A stretch of 13,090 bases of DNA. Source: Desulfocurvus sp. Lineage in GTDB: Bacteria > Desulfobacterota > Desulfovibrionia > Desulfovibrionales > Desulfovibrionaceae. The stretch's first letter is position 1; each line of letters starts with the position of its first letter. The notes below the pieces were generated by a model. The model was not told the origin of the DNA and made no database searches. It was given only the letters and a program-made list of their open reading frames with translations. A program made the position numbers and the translations under genes. The stretch covers positions 1-13,090 of the forward strand of contig NZ_JALNWM010000085.1 of NCBI RefSeq assembly GCF_023230885.1. The letters run 5' to 3'. Below are positions 6,596 through 13,090 of the stretch, piece after piece.

Positions 6596-7252
6596 GTGAC
6601 CGACAAGAAGCAATTCCTCATCGACGAACTGTCCAAGCGCGAATCCTGGCGCCTGTTCAAGATCATGGCCGAAGTGGTGGACGGCTTCGACGCCATGAGC
6701 GAAATCACCAACGGCGTGTCCATCTTCGGCTCGGCGCGCGTCGCCCCCGAGGACCCGCTGTACAAGGAAACCGAGGAGATCGCCGCCAAACTGGTGCAGG
6801 CGGGGTTCTCGGTCATCTCCGGCGGCGGCCCGGGGCTCATGAAGGCCGCCAACAAGGGCGCCTTCGAGGCCGGGGGCGAATCCGTGGGCCTGCACATCCA
6901 CCTGCCCTTCGAGCAGGCCTCCAACGAGTACCTGACCACCAAGGTCGATTTCCGCTACTTCTTCGTGCGCAAGCTCATGTTCGTGAAGTACGCCACGGCC
7001 TATGTGGCCATGCCCGGCGGCTTCGGAACCCTGGACGAGCTGTTCGAGGCCCTGGTGCTGATCCAGACCCGGCGCATCAAGCACTTCCCCATCGTGCTCT
7101 ACAAGAGCTCCTTCTGGGGCGGGCTGCTGGACTGGCTCAAGGAGCGCATGGTCGCCGACGGCTTCGCCGGCCCCGGCGACCTGGACCTGCTCACCGTGCG
7201 CGACACCCCCGACGAGGTGGTGTCCTACATCAAGCGCCACGTCATCGTGTAG
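6596..7252 (+). CDS. LOG family protein (TIGR00730-type nucleotide phosphoribohydrolase)
   Basis: This encodes 218 residues, starting at GTG behind a perfect ribosome site. LOG enzymes hydrolyse (cytokinin) nucleoside 5'-monophosphates or AMP to the free base and ribose 5-phosphate; the family was named for plant cytokinin activation. The two signatures are intact: SGGGPGLM (75-82) and PGGFGTLDELFE (140-151), which together bind the phosphate-ribose and hold the catalytic Arg/Glu region. A helical N-terminal extension of about 40 residues precedes the Rossmann-like fold, as in many bacterial members. It is transcribed divergently from the MBL/rsmD/coaD/miaA operon, with 151 bases between the starts. 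The older label lysine decarboxylase for such proteins is not supported. Whether the substrate is AMP or prenylated AMP cannot be told. Confidence 0.9.
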   Translation: MTDKKQFLIDELSKRESWRLFKIMAEVVDGFDAMSEITNGVSIFGSARVAPEDPLYKETEEIAAKLVQAGFSVISGGGPGLMKAANKGAFEAGGESVGLHIHLPFEQASNEYLTTKVDFRYFFVRKLMFVKYATAYVAMPGGFGTLDELFEALVLIQTRRIKHFPIVLYKSSFWGGLLDWLKERMVADGFAGPGDLDLLTVRDTPDEVVSYIKRHVIV

Positions 7253-7260
7253 TCCGGCCC

Positions 7261-7286
7261 CGGGCCCCGGCCCCGGCCGGGGCCCG
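7261..7286. terminator. Perfect 10-bp GC hairpin between LOG and the DMT gene
   Basis: CGGGCCCCGG (7261-7270) and CCGGGGCCCG (7277-7286) are exact complements around a 6-base loop. It lies 8 bases after the LOG stop and just before the GGGAGG ribosome site (7291-7296) of the next gene. The stem would be extremely stable. No T-tract follows, so it may be a pause, an attenuator, an mRNA-end protector or a weak terminator between the two genes. Confidence 0.5.
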
Positions 7287-7306
7287 CGCCGGGAGGCGGC
7301 CCCTCC

Positions 7307-8197
7307 ATGCGCAGGCAGACCAAGGCGACCCTCTACGGCCTGGGCACGGTGCTGCTCTGGTCCACCGTGGCCTCGGCCTTCAAGCTCTCGCTGCGGGTCA
7401 TGGACCCTTTGCAGCTCCTGCTGTGGTCGTGCGTCTTCTCCCTGGCCGTGCTTGTGCTCATCCTGGCCGCCCGGGGCCGCCTGGGCCTGCTGGCGGGGAT
7501 GAGCCGCCGCCAGTGGCTGCTCTCCGCCGGGCTGGGGTTCATGAACCCCTTCCTCTACTATGTGCTCCTCTTCCGGGCCTACGACCTGCTGCCCGCCCAG
7601 CAGGCCCAGCCCCTGAACTACACCTGGGCCGTGACCCTGTCGCTGCTCTCGGTGCCGCTGCTCGGCCAGCGCCTGGGCGCGCGCAGGCTCGCCGCGCTGC
7701 TGGTCAGCTACGCGGGGGTGGTCTGCATCGCCACCCAGGGCGACCCCCTGGGCCCGGGCGTCGCCAGCCCCCTGGGCGTGGGCCTGGCCCTTGCGAGCAC
7801 CGTCGTCTGGGCGCTCTACTGGATCGCCAACACCCGCGACACGCGCGACCCCGTGGCCGGGCTGGCGGCCAACTTCGCCTGGGGCACGCTCTATGTGCTG
7901 GCGGCGGCCCTGCTCTTCTCCGACCCCGTGGTCCGCGACTGGCGGGCCCTGGCCGGGGCGGCCTATGTGGGCGTGTTCGAGATGGGCGTGACCTTCGTGC
8001 TCTGGCTCACGGCCCTGCGCCTGACCGACAGCGCGGCCAGGATCGGCAATCTCATCTTCCTGTCGCCATTCCTTTCCCTGTTCCTCATCAGCGTCTTCGT
8101 GGGCGAGGACATCCTGCCCTCGACCCTGGCCGGGCTCGCGCTCATCGTGGCCGGAATCGCCCTCCAGCAGGCGGGGCCGCGCCGCGCCGGGGCCTGA
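7307..8197 (+). CDS. EamA/DMT-superfamily membrane transporter
   Basis: This encodes 296 residues and about ten hydrophobic segments, the usual size and layout of drug/metabolite transporters, with two EamA repeats (about 7-142 and 155-286). Typical elements are GTVLLWSTVASAFK in the first helix, QPLNYTWAVTLSLLSVPLLG (101-120) at the end of repeat one, and GNLIFLSPFLSLFLISVFVG (247-266) in repeat two. It should sit in the inner membrane and export or import a small metabolite, and the substrate cannot be inferred. The ATG has GGGAGG 10 bases upstream. It follows LOG on the same strand after a strong hairpin and is followed by another inverted repeat, so it may be expressed alone. Confidence 0.88.
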   Translation: MRRQTKATLYGLGTVLLWSTVASAFKLSLRVMDPLQLLLWSCVFSLAVLVLILAARGRLGLLAGMSRRQWLLSAGLGFMNPFLYYVLLFRAYDLLPAQQAQPLNYTWAVTLSLLSVPLLGQRLGARRLAALLVSYAGVVCIATQGDPLGPGVASPLGVGLALASTVVWALYWIANTRDTRDPVAGLAANFAWGTLYVLAAALLFSDPVVRDWRALAGAAYVGVFEMGVTFVLWLTALRLTDSAARIGNLIFLSPFLSLFLISVFVGEDILPSTLAGLALIVAGIALQQAGPRRAGA

Positions 8198-8208
8198 GCC
8201 CGACGTTG

Positions 8209-8244
8209 TGGCCCGCCCCGGTTTCTGGTACGCAGGGCGGGCCA
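8209..8244. terminator. Perfect 10-bp inverted repeat at the operon boundary after the DMT gene
   Basis: TGGCCCGCCC (8209-8218) and GGGCGGGCCA (8235-8244) pair exactly around a 16-base loop, 12 bases after the DMT stop and 29 bases before the dehydrogenase start. There is only a weak T stretch downstream (CCTTTC). It probably ends the transporter transcript, or it may regulate the glycan operon as an operator or leader hairpin. The loop contains a poor -10-like TACGCA, which is not convincing as a promoter on its own. Confidence 0.45.
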
Positions 8245-8273
8245 AGCGACCTTTCACCGCAACAAGGACCGTC

Positions 8274-9197
8274 ATGAAAATCGCCATCACCACCTCGTCC
8301 TTCGCCGCATACGGCTCCGAGCCCCTGGACCTGCTGGCCCGGGCCGGGGCGGATGTCGTGACCAACCCCCACGGCCGCAAGCTGCGCCCCGAGGAGACCG
8401 TGGCCCTGCTCGCGGACTGCGACGGCGTGGTGGCCGGGACGGAAGACCTGGGCGCCGCCGTGCTGGAGCGCCTGCCCGGGCTGCGGGCCATCTCGCGCTG
8501 CGGCGTGGGCATGGACAACGTGGACCTGCCCTGGTGCGAGGCCCACGGCGTGGCCGTGCTGAACACGCCCCACGGCCCGACCCTGGCCGTGGCCGAGCTG
8601 ACCCTGGGCCTGATCCTGGACCTTTTGCGCAACGTCTCGCGCATGGACCGCGAGATGCGCGCCGGAACCTGGAAGAAGCGCATGGGCTGGCAGCTCGCAG
8701 GCAAGCGCGTGGGCGTGGTCGGCTACGGGCGCATCGGCCGGGCCACGGGCGAGCTGCTGCGCGCGGCGGGCTGCGAGGTGGCCAGCTTCGACCCCCGGCC
8801 CACCTGCCCCTCCACGCCCTGCCTGCCCCTCGACGAGCTGTTGGCCTGGGCCGACATCGTGACCCTGCACTGCTCCAGGCCCGAGGGCGGCTGCACGGTC
8901 ATCGGCCCCGCCGAGCTGGCGCGCATGCGGCCGGGCTCGTGGCTGGTGAACTGCGGGCGCGGCGGGCTGGTGGACGAGGACGCGCTGTGCGCGGCCCTGG
9001 AGTCGGGCCGGCTGTGCGGCGCGGCGGTGGACTGCTTCGGCCAGGAGCCCTACGCCGGGCCCCTGCTCCGGCTGGACAACGTCATCCTCACCCCCCATGT
9101 GGGCTCCTACGCCCGCGAGGGCCGTGTACGCATGGAGGCCGACGCCGTGCGCAACCTGCTGGCGGCCCTGGGGCCGGACGCGCAGGCCCGCCGATGA
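8274..9197 (+). CDS. D-2-hydroxyacid (phosphoglycerate-like) dehydrogenase
   Basis: This encodes 307 residues, the short form lacking the C-terminal ACT/regulatory domains of classical SerA. It should interconvert a D-2-hydroxyacid and a 2-oxoacid with NAD(P). Substrate-domain parts are residues 1-100 and the last ~30. The nucleotide-binding motif is VGYGRIG (149-155), and the catalytic triad is Arg229 (NCGRGGLVDE), Glu258 (GQEP) and His275 (TPHVGSYARE). The chosen ATG has AAGGA (8264-8268) 5 bases upstream; the frame is open further up but lacks similarity. The stop overlaps the next start as ATGA. It opens a glycosyltransferase operon, so a biosynthetic role in a surface glycan is more likely than general serine synthesis. 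The substrate (3-phosphoglycerate or another hydroxyacid) is unknown. Confidence 0.88.
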   Translation: MKIAITTSSFAAYGSEPLDLLARAGADVVTNPHGRKLRPEETVALLADCDGVVAGTEDLGAAVLERLPGLRAISRCGVGMDNVDLPWCEAHGVAVLNTPHGPTLAVAELTLGLILDLLRNVSRMDREMRAGTWKKRMGWQLAGKRVGVVGYGRIGRATGELLRAAGCEVASFDPRPTCPSTPCLPLDELLAWADIVTLHCSRPEGGCTVIGPAELARMRPGSWLVNCGRGGLVDEDALCAALESGRLCGAAVDCFGQEPYAGPLLRLDNVILTPHVGSYAREGRVRMEADAVRNLLAALGPDAQARR

Positions 9198-9844
9198 GCC
9201 CCGTCGCCCCGGGCTCGGCCCTGGACGCCATCGTCTTCGACTGCGACGGCGTGCTCATCGACTCCATGCCGCTCAAGACCGCCACCTTCGGGCGGCTCTT
9301 CGAGCACCTCGGCCCCGAGGCCGCGCGCTATGTCATGGACTACCACATGGCCCACGGCGGGGTTTCGCGCTACGTCAAGTTCGAGCATTTCCACCAGAAA
9401 TTCCACGGGCGCCCGGTGACCCCCGAGGAATCCGCCGCCCTGGACAGGCGCTTTGGCGAGCTGGCCATGCAGGAGCTGCTGCGCACCCCGCCGCTGCCCG
9501 GCGTGCGCGAGTTCCTGGAGGCCCACAGCGCCGCCTGGCCGCTGTTCGTGGCCTCGGGCGCGCCGCAGTACGAGCTGGACGCCGTGCTGGGGGCGTTGGA
9601 CCTGGCGAGGCACTTCAAGGCCATCCACGGCGCGCCGCCCGCCAAGGCCGAGGTGCTGCGCCGCATCGTGGAAGGCCACGGCCTGGACCCGGCCCGCGTG
9701 CTGATGATCGGCGACGCGGGCACGGACCTCGACGCCGCGCGGATCGTGGGCACCCGCTTCCTTGGCGTGGGGCCCTTTCCCGAACCCGTGGCCTGGATGG
9801 CCGACCTCACGGGGCTGGCGGACCACATCGCCGCCCTGGGCTAG
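9194..9844 (+). CDS. HAD-superfamily phosphatase
   Basis: This encodes 216 residues, a beta-phosphoglucomutase/phosphatase-type HAD hydrolase with a helical cap. All four motifs are present: FDCDGVLID (15-23, nucleophile Asp16 and acid/base Asp18), Ser121 in VASGAP, Lys151, and GDAGTD (173-178) with metal-binding Asp174. The cap has a YHMAHGGVSRYVKFEHF stretch (50-66), a pattern seen in HAD proteins of polysaccharide loci. The start overlaps the dehydrogenase stop by 4 bases, so both products are probably made in step. A role in removing phosphate from a small sugar or acid phosphate is inferred from context. No substrate-specific residue pattern can be named. Confidence 0.87.
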   Translation: MSPVAPGSALDAIVFDCDGVLIDSMPLKTATFGRLFEHLGPEAARYVMDYHMAHGGVSRYVKFEHFHQKFHGRPVTPEESAALDRRFGELAMQELLRTPPLPGVREFLEAHSAAWPLFVASGAPQYELDAVLGALDLARHFKAIHGAPPAKAEVLRRIVEGHGLDPARVLMIGDAGTDLDAARIVGTRFLGVGPFPEPVAWMADLTGLADHIAALG

Positions 9845-9873
9845 GGCCGCCCGCACCCGGACAAAGGGCTGCA

Positions 9874-10947
9874 ATGAACATCGCTTTCGTCAACGCCACG
9901 CGCCGCTTCGGCGGGGTCAAGGCCTGGACCCTGGACCTGTGCCGCGCCCTGGACGCCCGGGGCCACAAGACCTGGATCTTCGCCCGGCCCGGCCCGTTCC
10001 TGGACCGCGCCCTGGCCCTGGGCCTGGACGCGCGCCCGGGCTGGTTCGGCTTCGACTACAACCCCGTGGGCGTGTGGCGTTTCGCGCGCTTTTTCAGGGC
10101 CCGGGCCGTGGACGCCCTGGTGGCCAACGTCGGCAAGGACCTGCGCATCGCCGGGGTGGCCGCGCGGCTGGCGGGGGTGCCGGTGGTCCACCGCGTCGGC
10201 CTGCCGCGCGACATGCGCGACACGCCCAAGGTCCGCCGCACCCACCGCTTCGTGCGCCCGGTCCTGCTGGTGCCCTGCCAGGACATCAAGGACGGCCTGT
10301 TGGCCGAAATGAGTTTCCTGCGCCCCGGGGAGATCACCGTCATCCCCACGGGCAAGACCCCCGCGCCCGCGGCCCCGCCCGCCCCGCGCAGGCCCCGGGC
10401 CATCGCCGTCACCAGCCAGCTCAACCCCGACAAGGGCCATGCCGACCTCCTGCGCGCCCTGCGCCTGCTGGCCGACCGGGGCCACGACTTCCGGCTGCAT
10501 GTGGCGGGCACCGGCCGCGACGAGGCGGCCCTGAAGGCCCTGGCCCAGGACCTGGGCCTGGCCGGGCGCGTGACGTGGCACGGCTTTGTGGCCGACGTGG
10601 GCGCCGTGCTGGATCAGGCCGAGATATTCTGCCTGCCGTCGCTGTCCGAGGGGCTGCCCAACACGCTGCTGGAGGCCCTGGCCCGGGGTCTGGCCCCCGT
10701 GGCCCGCGACGTGGGCGGCGTGCGCGAGGCATGGCCAGGGCAGCTGCCGCCCCTGGGGCGGACCCTGGTGCCCGTGGCCCGTGGCCCCGAGGGGCTGGCC
10801 CAGGCCCTGGACGCCCTGCTGGAGCTGGACGACGCGGCCCTGGAGGCCCTGCGCGCCGGGGTCTGGCGCTGGTTCGCCGCCGTCCATTCCCTGGAGGCGC
10901 GCGCCACGCAATTCGAACAGTTCATCCGGGAGCTGCCAAGGCCATGA
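9874..10947 (+). CDS. Glycosyltransferase family 4 (GT-B fold)
   Basis: This encodes 357 residues with a GT-B layout. The N-terminal acceptor domain (1-175) has the glycine-rich RRFGGVKAWTLDL (10-22). The C-terminal donor domain carries the retaining EX7E motif at Glu259-Glu267 (SEGLPNTLLEALARG), followed by DVGGVREA. A Pro/Ala-rich hinge (162-173) joins the halves. It should transfer a sugar from a nucleotide-sugar onto a growing lipopolysaccharide-core or similar glycan at the cytoplasmic face of the inner membrane. An AAAGGG site (9863-9868) lies 5 bases before the ATG, and 29 bases separate it from the HAD gene. The stop overlaps the next start as ATGA. Donor and acceptor cannot be inferred. 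Confidence 0.9.
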   Translation: MNIAFVNATRRFGGVKAWTLDLCRALDARGHKTWIFARPGPFLDRALALGLDARPGWFGFDYNPVGVWRFARFFRARAVDALVANVGKDLRIAGVAARLAGVPVVHRVGLPRDMRDTPKVRRTHRFVRPVLLVPCQDIKDGLLAEMSFLRPGEITVIPTGKTPAPAAPPAPRRPRAIAVTSQLNPDKGHADLLRALRLLADRGHDFRLHVAGTGRDEAALKALAQDLGLAGRVTWHGFVADVGAVLDQAEIFCLPSLSEGLPNTLLEALARGLAPVARDVGGVREAWPGQLPPLGRTLVPVARGPEGLAQALDALLELDDAALEALRAGVWRWFAAVHSLEARATQFEQFIRELPRP

Positions 10948-12071
10948 CCAACGACGCCACCGCCACCGACGCCGCGCCCGGCGCGCCGCCCATCGCCCTG
11001 GACCCGGCCCGCGTGCGGCGCATCCTGGTCTGCCAGCTGCGCCAGATCGGCGATGTCCTGCTGTCCACCCCGGCCATCCACCTGCTGCGCGGGCGCTTCC
11101 CCGGGGCGGAAATCCACCTGCTCACCGAGGCCAAGGCCGTGCCGGTGGTGCAGGGCAACCCGGACATCGCGCGCATCCACGCCGTGGACCGCAAGGCCCA
11201 CCGCGACCCGCGCGCCCAGCTCGCGTTCTACCTGGATGTGGCCAGAAACCGCTACGACCTGCTGGTGGACTTCCAGCAGCTGCCGCGCATCCGCTGGGTG
11301 CTGGCCCTGGCGCGGCTCTTCCCGCCCCGGGGCGGAAGGCAGGTGCGCCTGTCCTGCCGGGCGCCGTGGTACAACCGCTGGCTCTACACGCACACCGTGC
11401 GGCCCCTGGACGGCTACGCGGCCATGTCCAAGGCCAGCGTGCTGCGGCCGCTGGGCATCCACTGGAACGGCGAGGCGCCGCGCATGCACCTGGCCCCCGG
11501 GGAACTGGCCGGGGCCGACGCCATCCTGGCCGAACACGGCATCGGCCCGGAGCATGTCCTGATCACCGTGGACCCGACCCATCGCCGCGACACCCGGCGC
11601 TGGCCCGCGGAGCACTTCGGGCGGCTGGCGGCCCTGGCCGCCGCCGGAAATCCGGCCCTGCGCTTCCTGGTGCTCCACGGCCCCGGGGAGCTGCCCGAGG
11701 CCCGGGCCGTGGCCGAGGCGGCGGGCACGCCCGCCTGCGTGGTCACCCGGCGGATGCTGACCCTGCGCGAGATGGCCGCCTGCATCGCCCGGGCGGCCCT
11801 GCATGTGGGCAACTGCTCCGCGCCGCGGCACATCGCCGTGGCCGTGGGCACCCCGACCCTGACCATCCTCGGTTCCACCAGCTCGGCCTGGACCTTCCCG
11901 GGCCCGAACCATGCCGACCTGCGCCTGGGCCTGGACTGCCAGCCCTGCAACGAGAACACCTGCCCCCTGGGGCAGGCGCGCTGCCTGACGGACCTGGAGC
12001 CCGAAACCGTGCTGCCCGCGCTCATGGCCCGCCTGCGCGCGGGCAAGGGGGACGCCGCCCCGTGCGCCTGA
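10944..12071 (+). CDS. Glycosyltransferase family 9 (heptosyltransferase-like)
   Basis: This encodes 375 residues. GT9 enzymes such as WaaC/WaaF add L-glycero-D-manno-heptose from ADP-heptose to the Kdo-lipid A inner core at the cytoplasmic membrane. Family signs are RILVCQLRQIGDVLLSTPAI (26-45), THRRDTRRWPAEHFGRL (212-228) in the donor domain, HVGNCSAPRHIAVAVGTPT (287-305), and a late cysteine cluster CQPCNENTCPLGQARC (332-347) that many family members share. A disordered N terminus of about 22 residues precedes the fold. It is translationally coupled on both sides: the ATG overlaps the upstream GT4 stop, and its last 10 bases overlap the next GTG start. Whether it is heptosyltransferase I, II or III cannot be decided. 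Confidence 0.9.
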   Translation: MTNDATATDAAPGAPPIALDPARVRRILVCQLRQIGDVLLSTPAIHLLRGRFPGAEIHLLTEAKAVPVVQGNPDIARIHAVDRKAHRDPRAQLAFYLDVARNRYDLLVDFQQLPRIRWVLALARLFPPRGGRQVRLSCRAPWYNRWLYTHTVRPLDGYAAMSKASVLRPLGIHWNGEAPRMHLAPGELAGADAILAEHGIGPEHVLITVDPTHRRDTRRWPAEHFGRLAALAAAGNPALRFLVLHGPGELPEARAVAEAAGTPACVVTRRMLTLREMAACIARAALHVGNCSAPRHIAVAVGTPTLTILGSTSSAWTFPGPNHADLRLGLDCQPCNENTCPLGQARCLTDLEPETVLPALMARLRAGKGDAAPCA

Positions 12072-13090
12072 TCTTCATCACCTCCTCCTCGTCCCTGTCC
12101 GGCGGCACGCGCCAGGCCATGTACCTGGCCCGGGGCCTGCGCGGGCGCGGCCACGAGCTGGCCTTTTTCGTTCCCCACGACGCGCAGATCGCCGGGCTGG
12201 ATCAGGACATCGACTGGCGGCGCCTGCCGCCCCGGCCCGGGCAATGGCGCGCCGCCGTGGCCCAGGCCCTGCCGCCCCGGGGCGAGCCGTGCATCGTCCA
12301 CGCCTTCCACAACCGGGCCAACAAGGCCCTGGCCTGGTGGAGCCTGGCGTGGCGCTCCCGGGGCTGCGTATGCCTGGGCTACCGGGGCGTGGTCTACCGC
12401 CCGCACAACCCCCTGCCCTACTGGTCGCCGGGCATGGACTGCTTCACGGTCAACTCCCGGGCCTGCGCGCGCGTGCTGCGCTCGGTGGGCCTGTCGGCCC
12501 GGCGCATGGCCGTCGTGCCCAACGGCATCCCCCCCGAGCGCGTCACGGCCAGCACCCCGCGCGAGACCGTGCGCGCGGGCCTGGGGCTGGCTCCGGGCCA
12601 GCTGGTGCTGGGGTCCGTTGCGGGCGACAAGCCCGTCAAGGGCGTGGAACACCTGCTGCGCGGCTTCGCCCTGGCCACAGGCCAGGGCCTGGACGCGCGG
12701 CTGGTGGTGGCCGGGGCCCGGGCCGCCCGCTGGGAACCCCTGGCCGGGGAGCTGGGCGTGGGCGGGCGCGCGGTGTTCACCGGGCGGGTGGAGAACGTGG
12801 CCGACCTTCTCCAGGTCATGGACGCCTTCCTCCTGCCCTCGCTCTCGGAGAGCATGCCCAACGTGCTTCTGGAGGCGCTGTTCTTCGGGCTGCCGCTGGT
12901 GGGTTCCGACGTGGGCGGAGTCTGCGAAATCATCGGCGATAACGGGCTGCTGGTGCCGCCCGCCGACCCGGCGGCCCTGGCCCGGGCCATGCTCAAGCTG
13001 GCGGCCGACCCCGAGCTGCGCCGCGTGTTCGGCCGCGCCAGCGCCGCCAAGGCCCGCGACTTCACCCTGGAGACCAAGCTCGCCAACAGC
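12062..13090 (+). CDS. Glycosyltransferase family 4, 3' end outside the window
   Basis: An open frame of 343 codons begins at a GTG lying inside the end of the GT9 gene (10-base overlap) and remains open to the last base, so the C terminus is missing. The N terminus (RLIFITSSSSLSGGTRQAMY) is the usual first strand and glycine loop of a GT-B acceptor domain. PNGIPPERV (about 156-164) ends the interdomain region. The donor domain carries GSVAGDKPVKGVEHLLRGF and the EX7E motif Glu263-Glu271 (PSLSESMPNVLLEALFFG), followed by GSDVGGVCEII and GLLVPPAD. The first in-frame ATG (12119) would remove the glycine loop, so GTG is preferred. It probably acts in the same lipopolysaccharide or glycan pathway as the preceding genes. 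The exact sugar is unknown. Confidence 0.9.
   Translation, partial: MRLIFITSSSSLSGGTRQAMYLARGLRGRGHELAFFVPHDAQIAGLDQDIDWRRLPPRPGQWRAAVAQALPPRGEPCIVHAFHNRANKALAWWSLAWRSRGCVCLGYRGVVYRPHNPLPYWSPGMDCFTVNSRACARVLRSVGLSARRMAVVPNGIPPERVTASTPRETVRAGLGLAPGQLVLGSVAGDKPVKGVEHLLRGFALATGQGLDARLVVAGARAARWEPLAGELGVGGRAVFTGRVENVADLLQVMDAFLLPSLSESMPNVLLEALFFGLPLVGSDVGGVCEIIGDNGLLVPPADPAALARAMLKLAADPELRRVFGRASAAKARDFTLETKLANS

Noticed and set aside
6539..8704. A 721-codon minus-strand frame opposite the LOG, DMT and dehydrogenase genes
   Set aside because: Its translation is rich in Gln/His/Gly/Arg without any domain and lies opposite well-supported genes. High GC in third positions keeps antisense frames open.
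9762..10943. An in-frame extension of the GT9 reading frame far upstream, through the GT4 gene
   Set aside because: The extension is the GT4 gene read in another frame and has no GT9 similarity. The ATG at 10944 with the ATGA overlap gives the normal family length.
8274..13090. Horizontal acquisition of the glycan operon
   Set aside because: GC level and codon style are the same as in the housekeeping genes, and there is no integrase, transposase or tRNA next to it, so transfer has no support here.

Overview
The window is very GC-rich and tightly packed, with 12 complete genes and one partial gene. G or C fills nearly every third codon position, so all frames stay open over long stretches and many apparent ORFs are shadows. 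Gene content suggests a deltaproteobacterium, probably of the Desulfovibrionales. Grounds for this are the LPP20-like periplasmic protein, the beta-CASP/rsmD/coaD/miaA block and the lipopolysaccharide-type glycosyltransferase run. This placement is inference from family resemblance. No rRNA, tRNA, CRISPR, insertion sequence or phage gene was seen, and no gene-free stretch exceeds about 190 bases.

Left part (1-2850). A secreted LPP20-like protein (minus strand) diverges from a Na+/Ca2+-exchanger-type antiporter (plus strand). The antiporter carries an extra C-terminal PGPGW membrane domain. The 188-base divergent intergenic region holds a perfect 17-base dyad just upstream of the antiporter.

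Middle part (2848-7252). Four minus-strand genes are fused by stop/start overlaps: a beta-CASP metallo-beta-lactamase RNase-like enzyme, rsmD, coaD and miaA. Three of the four act on RNA. A LOG-family phosphoribohydrolase starts divergently 151 bases away. MiaA makes prenylated adenosine in tRNA, and LOG enzymes cleave (prenyl)adenine nucleotides. Their closeness to an RNase-like gene suggests a possible modified-nucleotide salvage group, which is speculative.

Right part (7307-13090). An EamA/DMT transporter is followed by a perfect 10-bp inverted repeat. Then comes a compact plus-strand cluster: a D-2-hydroxyacid dehydrogenase, a HAD phosphatase, a GT4 glycosyltransferase, a GT9 heptosyltransferase-like enzyme and a second GT4 that runs off the window end. 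Start/stop overlaps at three of the four junctions indicate one translationally coupled operon. It probably builds part of a lipopolysaccharide core or another surface glycan, with the dehydrogenase/HAD pair possibly supplying or recycling a small hydroxyacid or phosphorylated precursor.

Most of the window is ordinary chromosomal housekeeping. The points most worth a second look are the antiporter-PGPGW fusion, the miaA/RNase/LOG neighbourhood, the dehydrogenase-HAD pair, and the strong inverted repeats at operon boundaries.
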